This document shows, piece by piece, positions 1 through 8,620 of a stretch of DNA of 64,000 bases; positions within the stretch are counted from its first letter, which is position 1, and each line of letters begins with the position of its first letter. This DNA comes from Companilactobacillus alimentarius DSM 20249. GTDB taxonomy: Bacteria > Bacillota > Bacilli > Lactobacillales > Lactobacillaceae. The position numbers and the translations under genes were made by a program. The DNA is taken from NCBI RefSeq assembly GCF_002849895.1, contig NZ_CP018867.1, positions 1,426,001 to 1,490,000 on the forward strand, read 5' to 3'. Under the pieces are notes generated by a model. That model ran no database searches. It was not told the origin of the DNA and saw nothing but the letters and a program-made list of their open reading frames with translations.

Positions 1-1090
1 ATTCGTGTGATTGACGTTTCTTTTCAATTGATTCACGAACCGCTTCTTCGGTTGCACGACCACGTTTAGCTAATTCGCCATTCTCGAGTTCATCTTTTAC
101 TTTGGCTAACTCATCAACATCTTGATGTGCCTCAGGATTATTTCGTCTAAAGATTGCCATAACACGATAAGCAATTTTTTCACCCATCAATGTTACTAAT
201 GAACCAAGGAGAATTACTACGATACCAACAATTGTATTAGCTTTCATAGCTTCTCCAAGAATAATTAATGACAAAACTGGAGCAAGTGCAGGTTTAACTA
301 AGAAGATCAGTGAAGCTTGTAAAATACCAACTTTTTCCATTGAAACGAAATACAAACCAAATGCTACACCAGTAACTAAGACTGATATATAAAGAATCAA
401 TGGCAAAGTTTGTAAGCTAATTCCCTTAAAGAAGGGAATGTTAATAAATTCAGAATAGCCGCTTGGGATTCTTTGAGCGATTGGTAAATGGCTCAATCCC
501 ATCAAAATGCCCAATTCTCCAGAACCGAACAAAAATGCTAGACAAGTCATTGAAAGTCCATTTAAACCAATTTTATTACCATTGACACGTGACATAACGC
601 CGTAAATACCAAAGATAATTGATGACAACAAACCAAGCATAATACCCATAGCTCCACTCAAATGAAGTGGATTAATAATGATCAACAAACCAACTAATGT
701 CAAGATCAAAGCTAACACGTTAGTTCTTGATAATTTTTCTCTTAAGAATATGAAACCAATAATCAAACCAAAGATAGGATTGGCACTTAACATAATCGCA
801 ATAACTGATGCTGTAGTCATACCGATCGACAATTGATACAACGTCATACTTAAGACGACGATGACAAAACCTGTTAGAGCAATTCTTCCAAAATCAGATT
901 TTGTCAAACTGACATTATTCTTTTTCAAATAGTGAATTGTAAATGGCAACAAAGCCAAACCACCAATTAAGAATCTGATAAAGTTCAATTCTATGGGGTT
1001 AAACTGTCCTCCAGCAATCTTGAGAGCAATTTCCATGGAACTGAATAGAAATGTCGGTATCAATATATAAAAGAAACTCTTTAAATTCAA
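1..1090 (-). CDS. EamA/DMT family permease (3' end outside window)
   Basis: Membrane permease of the drug/metabolite transporter superfamily; the substrate cannot be told from sequence. The reverse strand has an open frame of 363 codons from a TTG at 1090 to the window edge. It carries two halves of about five hydrophobic segments each, with the repeated pattern of EamA proteins: an early SSMEIALKIAGGQFNP stretch, then NPIFGLIIGFIFLREKLS ending the first half, and FLVKPALAPVLSLIILGEAM in the second. The TTG start is chosen because an in-frame TAA lies two codons upstream and a GGGGATG stretch precedes it. The C-terminus continues as a charged Lys/Glu/Arg-rich tail longer than usual for the family. 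The real end lies beyond position 1. Confidence 0.85.
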   Translation of the reverse strand, partial: MNLKSFFYILIPTFLFSSMEIALKIAGGQFNPIELNFIRFLIGGLALLPFTIHYLKKNNVSLTKSDFGRIALTGFVIVVLSMTLYQLSIGMTTASVIAIMLSANPIFGLIIGFIFLREKLSRTNVLALILTLVGLLIIINPLHLSGAMGIMLGLLSSIIFGIYGVMSRVNGNKIGLNGLSMTCLAFLFGSGELGILMGLSHLPIAQRIPSGYSEFINIPFFKGISLQTLPLILYISVLVTGVAFGLYFVSMEKVGILQASLIFLVKPALAPVLSLIILGEAMKANTIVGIVVILLGSLVTLMGEKIAYRVMAIFRRNNPEAHQDVDELAKVKDELENGELAKRGRATEEAVRESIEKKRQSHE

Positions 1091-1207
1091 AACTTAATTT
1101 CATCCCCAATTTTTGCAAGTCAATATCCTAAGTGTACTCCTGATTTTGGTGTCTATTAAAATGAAAGTGTTTCCAAATACAAATTTTGCCACGTTAACGT
1201 TTTCTTT

Positions 1208-3098
1208 CTACTTATTAATTGTTGCCTTGGAATAACCTTTACCTGCAGTCAGATCATATTGGACTAAGCGATAATCATGTAAGATTTCTCTTTGCTTTTT
1301 CGACAATTCATTAGCAGACACTTGTTGCCCCTTCTCATTAACATAAAGACTTTCATTTGTACCCACACTATTTCGAGCCATCGCCGGTAAATCTTCTTGA
1401 ACTCGAGTTAACAGTGCATAATATGGTGTTACCTTTTGTTTCATCTGTTTCAAAGCTAACGGAATAAATCCGTTTGGATCCGTGATCTTCGTAGAATCTG
1501 AAAGTTTCTTTGTTCCATAATTATGTTTCAGAGCATACTTGTTGCTGTAGACAAAGTAATCTGTCTCATGTTGTACAACATTATACTTAGACATCTTATT
1601 GCCATCATAAATTCCTGGAAGATGATCTCCATACCAAACAATTGTTATTGGCTTATTCAATTTATCAATTTGATTTAGAAAATTCTTGGTAAAACTATCC
1701 GTCATATTTAAGCCCTTGGCGTAGTTTGAAACTTGCTGGAGATTCTTTCCTGCCCCTTTACCAGTAGCTTGAAATTGATTGCCAGCATAGTTAGTCGTGT
1801 ATGGCATATGATTTTGCATCGTTACAAGGTTAATAAATTGACCTTTTTTAGTTTGGTTTATCTGCCATAAAGCGTCGTTATAAGCTGACTCGTCACTAAT
1901 ATATTGACCACCGTCAGCCGTAGAAGTATACCTCAAGCCTAAGGCTCCTTTTTCATTAATATTACGAAATTTTTGTATGCCAAATCTTTGATAAACTGTC
2001 TTCCGATCATAGAAATTTCCATAATAGGGATGAATTGCTGTAGTTGTTTTGAAACTGTTAGCAAGATTTATTGGATGATCTTGTTTGACCACTAGCTGTG
2101 TAAACGGTGAATTCAACGATTTTGAAAATTGATTATAAGCTAATCCTGTCAAAGTCATGTACTCCATATTGGCAGTTCCGCCACCGTAACCAGAACTCAT
2201 CATCAAGCCAGAAGTATTTTCTTTTTTTATCTGTTCAATATTTGGAGCGGCTTCTTGATTTAATTTAATATTTGGCACTCTTTTAGGGTTGGCAAAACTT
2301 TCACTCAAAATAAAAATTAAAGTTTGCTTGCTCAAATTAGCATTAGGACGTGTTTGATTAATTTTTTTGGCATCGTTACGATATTTTGTAACGATTTGTT
2401 TCATAGTTGCCTGACTATAATCTTTAGGTTTATTCATAACGTCGATATGCATATTAGCCAAAAAAGTGATCATTGGACCATTACTATTAGCTGACCAATT
2501 GATATTAGAATCAAAGTCAGCATACCCAGCTTTAGTCAAAATAAAATTGTTGATTGAGCCCTCACGTTTAGCCGTATAAAAGCTACCCAAGCTCAAGTAC
2601 CATCACTAAGACTAAAATAACTCGTGTGATTGGATTGAATCGCAACAAATTCTTACCAGAAAGTCTTTCTAGTACAACGCATAACGCTGTCAAAACGATA
2701 ATTAAAGCGACGACCCAGACAATCAGTCCTACTTTGACCATTGACAATAGTTCTTTAATATTTCCCAAAAACATCAAATCACTTGGTAAAATCGGCTCTG
2801 AGCGATAGACAACTTTTAAATGATCAGCTATTCCATAGATTCCAAAGAAAACATAGAAAATTGTCGTAGAAACAAAGAAGCGATTAAATAAACCGTACAA
2901 CCCCAAATAGATAATAAATAGGACCATTACTGTCACTAAATACACTGGTAAATTGTTTTTAAAGACCATCTGAGCACTGTAAGAAAATGAGGTTAATTGC
3001 GCATAATCTAAAAGGTAGCCTACTAAAAACGAAGAGGCAACCATAAATAATCCCTGGCACAAATATATTAATCTTTTTTTATTCATCGTGAATAACAC
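1208..3098 (-). pseudogene. LTA-synthase-like phosphoglycerol transferase, split by a single-base frameshift
   Basis: The first 171 residues (3098-2583) hold the N-terminal membrane segments. The next frame (ending at 1208) holds the extracellular sulfatase-fold domain with LSESFANP, the GGGTANMEY motif with the presumed catalytic Thr, and WYGDHLPG metal ligands. Aligned with the intact neighbour at 3221-5098, the two frames join exactly at GSFY (about 2583-2592). There the reverse strand reads CTTGGGTAG where CTTGGTAGC would keep the frame, so one extra G explains the break. LtaS-family enzymes polymerise glycerol phosphate onto lipoteichoic acid outside the membrane. The two pieces separately would be a membrane stub and an unanchored catalytic domain. 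A sequencing error or phase-variable G run is an alternative to a true pseudogene. Confidence 0.85.
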
Positions 3099-3170
3099 CC
3101 TTTAACATATATAATTGTATTAATATTAACCCAGTTTGATTAACATAAAAAGTTCTGAATGAAAATTAAC

Positions 3171-3214
3171 CAAAAATGGTATCAAGTGACTAAACTCTAA
3201 TCACCTGATACCAT
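3171..3214 (-). terminator. Rho-independent terminator after the LTA-synthase-like gene
   Basis: An inverted repeat (ATGGTATCA ... TGATACCAT) is followed on the reverse strand by TTTTTGG, just downstream of the stop at 3221. Confidence 0.75.
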
Positions 3215-3220
3215 TCTTTA

Positions 3221-5098
3221 TTACTTATTAATAGTCTTACGGATATAACCTTTTCCAACGGTCAAATCGTATTGAACTAATTGATAATCGGACATAATTT
3301 TTTGTTGTTTCTTAGTTAATTTAGAGACTGTCTGACTCTTCTTATTGACATAGAGACTATTGGTTCCCTCATCAATATTCTTAGCCATAGCTGGAACTTT
3401 TTGCTGAACTTGTGTCAACAATGCATAATATGGCGTAACTTTTTGATCCATCTGCTCCAATGCTAGTGGAATGAATCCATTAGGGTCAGTCACTTGTGTA
3501 TTGCTGTTCAACTTAGTCGTTCCTTCATCGTGCTCTCGAGCATACTTATTACTGTAAATGAAGTAATCTGTTTCATGTTCTTGCACATTGTATTGATAAA
3601 TATTATTACCGTCATAAATACCTGGTAAGTGATCGCCATACCAAACTAAAGTAATTGGTTTATCAATCTTATCTAATTCATCAAGAAATTCCTTAGTTGA
3701 ATCATCGGTATAGTTAATACTACGTGAGAAATTCTCCACTTGAGAGCGAGATTTATCACTGACACCAGAACCAGTTACCTTATAAGGATTATTTGTATAA
3801 TTATTGGTATATGGCATGTGGTTTTGCATCGTAACTAAATTGATGAATTGACCACCTTTTTTCTGATTAATTTGCCAGAGAGTATCTTTATAGGCTGATT
3901 CATCACTGACATATTCCATTTCAGGCAACGTATCAGCGTATTTCAATTTTAATGACCCTGTGGTATCAATATTTCTAAACGTCTTGATACCAAATTTTTC
4001 ATACACTGTACTACGATTATAAAAATTACCATGGAATGGATGAATCGCAGCACTAGTCTTAAAGCTGTTAGTTATGTTAAGTGGATTATCTTGCTTGCTG
4101 ACTAACTGAGTATATGGCGATTGCAGTGAATCAGAGAACTGGTTCATAGCCAGTCCTGTTAAACTCATATATTCCATGTTCGCTGTCCCGCCACCGTAAC
4201 CAGAACTCATCATCAAGCCTGATGTTGTCTTTGATTTAATATTGTGAATATTAGGTATTGGATCTTTATTCAATTTAATATTGGGAACACGAGCAGGGTC
4301 AGCAAAACTTTCACTTAAGACAAATATTAAAGTTTGTTTGCTTAAATTTTTATTAGAGCGCTTTCTATTAATACTTTTCGCAACGCCTTGATACTTTTTG
4401 ACTATGCTTTCCATCTTTTCTTTACTGTAACCTTCGGGTTTATCCATTACATCAACGTGCATGTTACCCAAGAACGTTAACATTGGACCATTACTATTAG
4501 CCGACTGATTGACATTAGATGCATAGTTAGTATAACCGGCCTTAGTCAAGATTTTATAAGTTACTGAATCAGCATCGTTAGCTTTATAGAAACTACCAAT
4601 ACAAATAGCTACTAAAGCTACAAATACTATTCTTGTGATGTAATTAAAATGCAGCATTTTCTTACCAAAAAACTTTTCTAGTAAGACGAACACAACAATA
4701 ATCACGACTAAAAAGATACCAACGATAGTCATAATCTTAGGCGTAACCATTCCCAAAAGGCCCTTAGTGTTCTTCAACATGACTAGATCACTTGGAAGAA
4801 TGGGCTCAGAACGGGATTTTACCTTTAAATAATCTGCAACTGCGTAAATAGCAAAGAAGACAAAGAAAATGGCAGAAGAGACGAAGAAACGGTTAAATAA
4901 GCCATACAAGCCTAAATATATTAAAAATAATATTAAAACGGTTAACAAATAGGTATTAACGTTGGATTGGAATACTATTTGCTTAGAAAATATCAAATCA
5001 TTTGTTTGGGCAAAATTCAAAATAAAGCCGACTACAAAAGCTGATAAAATCATAAAAATAAATTGTACTAAACCTATGAAATTAAATTTTCTTCTCAT
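3221..5098 (-). CDS. LTA synthase family protein (sulfatase-fold phosphoglycerol transferase)
   Basis: Polytopic enzyme expected to transfer glycerol phosphate to teichoic acid or a related cell-surface polymer. About five N-terminal membrane helices (roughly residues 10-185) include the conserved SEPILPSDL segment. An extracellular alkaline-phosphatase/sulfatase domain follows, with LSESFADP (metal ligand Glu), GGGTANMEYMSLTG (presumed catalytic Thr) and WYGDHLPG (metal ligands Asp-His). An upstream in-frame start at 5161 exists, but the paralogue and the hydrophobic N-terminus favour MRRKF at 5098. A TTG at 5104 sits closer to the GAGG box and cannot be excluded. It lies directly upstream of a frameshifted paralogue, so this is a tandem duplication with one intact copy. 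Whether it is the housekeeping LtaS or an accessory copy cannot be decided here. Confidence 0.9.
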   Translation of the reverse strand: MRRKFNFIGLVQFIFMILSAFVVGFILNFAQTNDLIFSKQIVFQSNVNTYLLTVLILFLIYLGLYGLFNRFFVSSAIFFVFFAIYAVADYLKVKSRSEPILPSDLVMLKNTKGLLGMVTPKIMTIVGIFLVVIIVVFVLLEKFFGKKMLHFNYITRIVFVALVAICIGSFYKANDADSVTYKILTKAGYTNYASNVNQSANSNGPMLTFLGNMHVDVMDKPEGYSKEKMESIVKKYQGVAKSINRKRSNKNLSKQTLIFVLSESFADPARVPNIKLNKDPIPNIHNIKSKTTSGLMMSSGYGGGTANMEYMSLTGLAMNQFSDSLQSPYTQLVSKQDNPLNITNSFKTSAAIHPFHGNFYNRSTVYEKFGIKTFRNIDTTGSLKLKYADTLPEMEYVSDESAYKDTLWQINQKKGGQFINLVTMQNHMPYTNNYTNNPYKVTGSGVSDKSRSQVENFSRSINYTDDSTKEFLDELDKIDKPITLVWYGDHLPGIYDGNNIYQYNVQEHETDYFIYSNKYAREHDEGTTKLNSNTQVTDPNGFIPLALEQMDQKVTPYYALLTQVQQKVPAMAKNIDEGTNSLYVNKKSQTVSKLTKKQQKIMSDYQLVQYDLTVGKGYIRKTINK

Positions 5099-5256
5099 TG
5101 ACAATACATCCTCATTTATATCCCTTGATACAATTACATTATATATTAAACCAATTTTCATTAATATCTATAATTTTTCTCAAAGTATTCAAAAAAAGTC
5201 TTTTCCAAAATTACCTCATAAATTTATTTATGTTTTGAATCATAATGAATAAAATA

Positions 5257-5291
5257 GGAATGTTCCAGAATAAATATTCTCGAAACACTCC
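5257..5291 (-). terminator. Terminator hairpin after the oxidoreductase gene
   Basis: Imperfect stem (GGA-GTGTTTC-AGAATA with TATTCT-GAACA-TCC) immediately after the stop of the gene at 5299, followed by a T-rich stretch on the reverse strand. Confidence 0.6.
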
Positions 5292-5298
5292 TTTAAGA

Positions 5299-5889
5299 TT
5301 ACATTTTAATTTTATTTTCATATTGTTTTATAAAATTGTTTAAAAACTTCTGACGTTCATCGGCACTGATTTGGTTAACTTTTCCAACATGTATCCAACG
5401 AGTTTCTTTAGGATTCAATCCAACATCAACTAGAGTACGTTTAATAAAAACGTTTTGGATAGGGTCGCCGCAATTATTGACTAGATAATCTTTAGTTGTA
5501 GCTGAGGTCGTTATAACGACTGCTCTTTCAATATTAGTCAACAACCCTTTCCATTCAGCAGTTTCGTCGTAAGCAAAACCACTTAGCATTACTTTATCAA
5601 AGAAACCTTTTAACATTGCTGGCATATTGTGCCACCAAATGGGAAAGATAAAAATCAGTTCACTCGAATTGAGAATTTGGCGCTGATACTTTTTCACTAA
5701 TGGATCATGAGTTTTCCCCTGGCTATAAGTTGCCAAATCTTTTGCAGAAAGAACTGGGTCAAAGCCATCCTCATACAAATCGATTATCTGATACTCTTCA
5801 TCATTTCTGGAAAGATGATTCGACAATCTATTTAGGATCTCATGATTGAAACTGCTAGCGTTTGGATGAGCATAAATAATTGTTTTCAT
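5299..5889 (-). CDS. NAD(P)H-dependent flavin oxidoreductase (flavodoxin-like fold)
   Basis: Soluble two-electron quinone or nitro reductase of the NQO1/MdaB/KefF-like family, expected to bind FMN or FAD. The N-terminus MKTIIYAHPNASSFN is the typical first beta strand and loop. FIFPIWWHNMPAMLKGFFDKV is the family hallmark around the flavin site. Length (196 residues) is normal. A good RBS (GGAGATATT) precedes the ATG at 5889. It is monocistronic, ending in its own hairpin. The physiological substrate cannot be predicted. Confidence 0.85.
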   Translation of the reverse strand: MKTIIYAHPNASSFNHEILNRLSNHLSRNDEEYQIIDLYEDGFDPVLSAKDLATYSQGKTHDPLVKKYQRQILNSSELIFIFPIWWHNMPAMLKGFFDKVMLSGFAYDETAEWKGLLTNIERAVVITTSATTKDYLVNNCGDPIQNVFIKRTLVDVGLNPKETRWIHVGKVNQISADERQKFLNNFIKQYENKIKM

Positions 5890-5986
5890 TTATAAAATAT
5901 CTCCTCATAAATAACTAAGATTAGTATATTATTTTTCCGGGGAGTTGTGCTTTCAATTAACGTTAAAATAATTATCCAAAATCATT

Positions 5987-6838
5987 TTAATTATCATTGA
6001 ATTTACCGGCAATCGACATTGTAGGTTGAATATTAATAAATGCTTCAGGATCTACATCAAGAATGATCTTTTTAGCAAAGAACAATTGAAATTTCGTCAA
6101 AACCATCGTAATAGAACCAATTTCTTCACCTGAATAGGCGCCCTTTAAGTGATAATCAAGCGTTAATCCACGATTGAGTGACTTAAGCAATTGTTGAGAG
6201 ATCTGATCAATCTTATGTGTATAAACTGTAACAGTAATTTTTTGTTGTTGAATATACATCTTGTCGACTACCATATTTGTAATATAAATTGAAATAATTG
6301 TATACAAAGCCAATTCCCAACCAAAAGTAAAACCAGCAATTGTAATGATTACTGCATTCACCGCAAAACTGACCTGACCGACAGTCCGACCAGTACTTCT
6401 TTGAACAATCAATGCAATAATATCAGTTCCTCCAGTTGAAAAACCATAACGGAAGCAGAGTCCAATTCCAGCACCTGATAGAATGCCACCAAATACAGAT
6501 GAAAGTAATGGATCATTTGTTATCGGATGGAGTGGAATTACCAAGATAAAGAACGAAGCCGACACGATTGAAATAATCGACAAGATCGTAAATTTTTTAC
6601 CCAATTTAAACCAAGCCAAAATAACCAACGGCAGGTTTAACAAAGCATACCAAAAATAAACTGGCGTACTCATATGTGAAAACTCATTCAACAAGTTAAC
6701 AATTAACTGAGCAGCACCAGTTACACCTGCAGTATAAAGTTTTGCTGGTTGTAACAACAATTGGATTCCTAAAGCCGAGGTAATTCCATAAAAAAGAGCC
6801 GCAAAAATACTTTTATAATAATTTTTCACAAATTTCAT
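5987..6838 (-). CDS. YitT family membrane protein with C-terminal DUF2179
   Basis: Integral membrane protein of unknown transport or signalling role. It has an N-terminal block of about five or six hydrophobic segments with the YitT signature region (GVTGAAQLIVNLL; FRYGFSTGGTDIIALIVQR). A soluble C-terminal domain of about 90 residues (TVYTHKIDQISQQLL onward) matches DUF2179 in layout. AAGGAGGG sits seven bases before the ATG at 6838. Length is typical (about 280-290). No partner gene is adjacent, and the next gene is divergent. Confidence 0.88.
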   Translation of the reverse strand: MKFVKNYYKSIFAALFYGITSALGIQLLLQPAKLYTAGVTGAAQLIVNLLNEFSHMSTPVYFWYALLNLPLVILAWFKLGKKFTILSIISIVSASFFILVIPLHPITNDPLLSSVFGGILSGAGIGLCFRYGFSTGGTDIIALIVQRSTGRTVGQVSFAVNAVIITIAGFTFGWELALYTIISIYITNMVVDKMYIQQQKITVTVYTHKIDQISQQLLKSLNRGLTLDYHLKGAYSGEEIGSITMVLTKFQLFFAKKIILDVDPEAFINIQPTMSIAGKFNDN

Positions 6839-6979
6839 AAGTTTCCCTCCTTTTTCATAAATTTAATTCTCTGTTACATGAATTATAGCAAACAAGACCA
6901 ATAAAAAAACAGACTAAGCATATCACTACTGGCAAAATTTTTCGTATAATATAATTAATTCGTGATTGGAGGAATTTCT

Positions 6980-7840
6980 ATGCAAAAAATTGGTTTCATT
7001 GGTACTGGTGTTATGGGTAGCGGTATTATAAACAATCTATTAAACGCCAATTATAATGTTGATATTTATACAAGAACAAAATCCAAGGCAGAACCATTGA
7101 TTGCTAAGGGAGCTAAATGGTTCGCCGATCCCAAAGATGTGGCTGAAAGTGCCGATATTATTTTTACCATGGTTGGATTTCCACAAGATGTCGAAGATGT
7201 TTATTTCAAGGACAATGGTATTTTTTCTGGCCTAGGCAAGGGTAAAATCATCGTCGACATGACAACTAGCACCCCCACTCTAGCTAAAAAAATTGGTGAA
7301 AAAGCTGAAAAAGTCGGCGTAGAAACTTTAGATGCCCCAGTTTCCGGTGGAGACGTCGGAGCCCGTGAAGGTAATTTAACTATCATGGTCGGAGGTTCAA
7401 AAAAAGCCTACCAAGAACTACAACCAATCTTTAAAATTATCGGCAAGACCAATCACTACTTCGGAACATACGGTGCCGGTCAACATGCTAAAATGGCTAA
7501 CCAAATAATGATTGCTGGGACAATGACCGGCTTAACAGAAATGTTCGTTTACGCCAAAGCCGCTGGACTAGATCTACAATCCGTTTTGGAAACCGTCGAA
7601 GGTGGCGGTGGAGACAACTGGAGCCTAGAAAATTATGGACCAAGAATCCTAAAAGGCGACTTCAAACCAGGATTTTATTCAAAACATTTCCTAAAAGATT
7701 TAAGAGTTGCCTTAGACGAAAGCGAAAAAATGCACCTCAATTTGCCCGCAACCGCTCAGGCTAAAAAGTTATACGAAAAATTAGTCGACGAAAAGGACTT
7801 AGGAAACGACGGAACACAAGCCTTAATTAAACTTTGGTAG
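6980..7840 (+). CDS. NAD(P)-dependent 3-hydroxyisobutyrate-dehydrogenase-like oxidoreductase
   Basis: Beta-hydroxyacid dehydrogenase family enzyme (3-hydroxyisobutyrate, tartronate semialdehyde or glyoxylate reductase type). The Rossmann motif GFIGTGVMGSGI opens the protein, the substrate motif DAPVSGGDVGAREG lies near residue 120, and the catalytic Lys is in GAGQHAKMANQ. Start chosen at the ATG at 6980, six bases after TTGGAGGA; an in-frame GTG at 6962 lies upstream of that RBS. A TATAAT box sits near 6950. The stop codon abuts, and by two bases overlaps, the tandem repeat array, so any 3' UTR of this gene would contain the whole array. Confidence 0.9.
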   Translation: MQKIGFIGTGVMGSGIINNLLNANYNVDIYTRTKSKAEPLIAKGAKWFADPKDVAESADIIFTMVGFPQDVEDVYFKDNGIFSGLGKGKIIVDMTTSTPTLAKKIGEKAEKVGVETLDAPVSGGDVGAREGNLTIMVGGSKKAYQELQPIFKIIGKTNHYFGTYGAGQHAKMANQIMIAGTMTGLTEMFVYAKAAGLDLQSVLETVEGGGGDNWSLENYGPRILKGDFKPGFYSKHFLKDLRVALDESEKMHLNLPATAQAKKLYEKLVDEKDLGNDGTQALIKLW

Positions 7841-8501
7841 AGAACGGAAGGCAACCGAGAATCTCTGAGGATTTACCTAAGTCTGGAAATTACATGCGAC
7901 TTTTGCATGTGGTTTTCAGACTGTAGTAAACCGCAAGAGATTGTTGCCTGTAGTTCGTTTCAATCAGAGAACGGAGGACAACCGGGAATCTCTGAGGATT
8001 TACCTAAGTCTGGAAATTACATGCGACTTTTGCATGTGGTTTTCAGACTGTAGTAAACCGCAAGAGATTGTTGCCTGTAGTTCGTTTCAATCAGAGAACG
8101 GAGGACAACCGGGAATCTCTGAGGATTTACCTAAGTCTGGAAATTACATGCGACTTTTGCATGTGGTTTTCAGACTGTAGTAAACCGCAAGAGGTTGTTG
8201 CCTGTAGTTCGTTTCAATCAGAGAACGGAGGACAACCGGGAATCTCTGAGGATTTACCTAAGTCTGGAAATTACATGCGACTTTTGCATGTGGTTTTCAG
8301 ACTGTAGTAAACCGCAAGAGATTGTTGCCTGTAGTTCGTTTCAATCAGAGAACGGAGGACAACCGGGAATCTCTGAGGATTTACCTAAGTCTGAAAATTA
8401 CATGCGACTTTTGCATGTGGCTTTCAGACTGTAGTAAACCGCAAGAGATTGTCGTCCGCAGTTCGTTTCAATCAGAGAACGAAAGGCAACTGGGAATCTC
8501 T
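7839..8501 (+). repeat. Tandem array of a 127-bp unit (five full units plus a leading half-arm)
   Basis: The anchor ATCTCTGAGG recurs at 7861, 7988, 8115, 8242 and 8369, exactly 127 bases apart, with a final truncated ATCTCT at 8496. The inner units are almost identical. Differences concentrate in the first and last units (GGAAGGCAACC at the left end, GAAAGGCAACT at the right end, against GGAGGACAACC inside). 127 is not a multiple of three, so no protein can repeat through it; the overlapping short frames are artefacts. The array starts at the stop codon of the upstream gene and ends about ten bases before a long inverted repeat. No CRISPR-like alternation of repeat and unique spacer is present, because the whole unit is conserved. 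Confidence 0.97.
7869..7993 (+). ncRNA. Candidate structured RNA unit: two hairpins (A and B), repeated five times
   Basis: Hairpin A (7869-7932) has a 17-pair stem, GTCTGGAAATTACATGC with GCATGTGGTTTTCAGAC around the loop GACTTTT. It is extended by TTTAC/GTAAA and GG/CC. Three of the 17 pairs are G-U wobbles that become A-C mismatches on the other strand, which points to a + strand RNA. Hairpin B (7936-7993) has AGAGATT/AATCTCT outside, GTTGCC with GG(A)CAAC, and an inner TTCGTT/AACGGA stem. Copies of A: 7996-8059, 8123-8186, 8250-8313, 8377-8440. Copies of B: 8063-8120, 8190-8247, 8317-8374, 8444-8501. Almost every base of a unit is in a stem or its loop. Function unknown. Confidence 0.6.
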
Positions 8502-8511
8502 TATCTCAATT

Positions 8512-8599
8512 AATTCAAAAAACAGCTTCTATTTAAATTTCACATCGATTCTAACAATCGGTAGGATTTAATAAATAGATGCTGTTTTATTTTTGAATT
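8512..8599. terminator. Long inverted repeat, probably a bidirectional terminator
   Basis: Arms 8512-8538 (AATTCAAAA, AACAGCTTCTATTT) and 8566-8599 (AAATAGATGCTGTT, TTTTTGAATT) pair over about 25 positions. A small inner hairpin lies between them (CGATT, loop, AATCG, 8546-8560). T-runs flank both sides. It separates the repeat array on + from the convergent sce7725-type gene on the minus strand. Confidence 0.7.
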
Positions 8600-8620
8600 G
8601 CTTGAAGAAGGAACGAAATT

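Noticed and set aside
2583..3098. Separate small membrane protein gene
   Set aside because: It is the N-terminal part of the frameshifted LTA-synthase-like gene, matched one to one by the intact neighbour.
4962..5252. A + strand frame of 96 codons opposite the LTA-synthase-like gene
   Set aside because: Antisense to the conserved N-terminal membrane region; no RBS.
7839..8501. CRISPR array
   Set aside because: The whole 127-base unit is conserved and there are no unique spacers; no cas1 or cas2 is nearby.
7941..8513. Four overlapping short frames of about 79 codons starting with TTG
   Set aside because: They recur only because the 127-base repeat recurs; each runs across unit borders in shifting frames and has no ribosome binding site.
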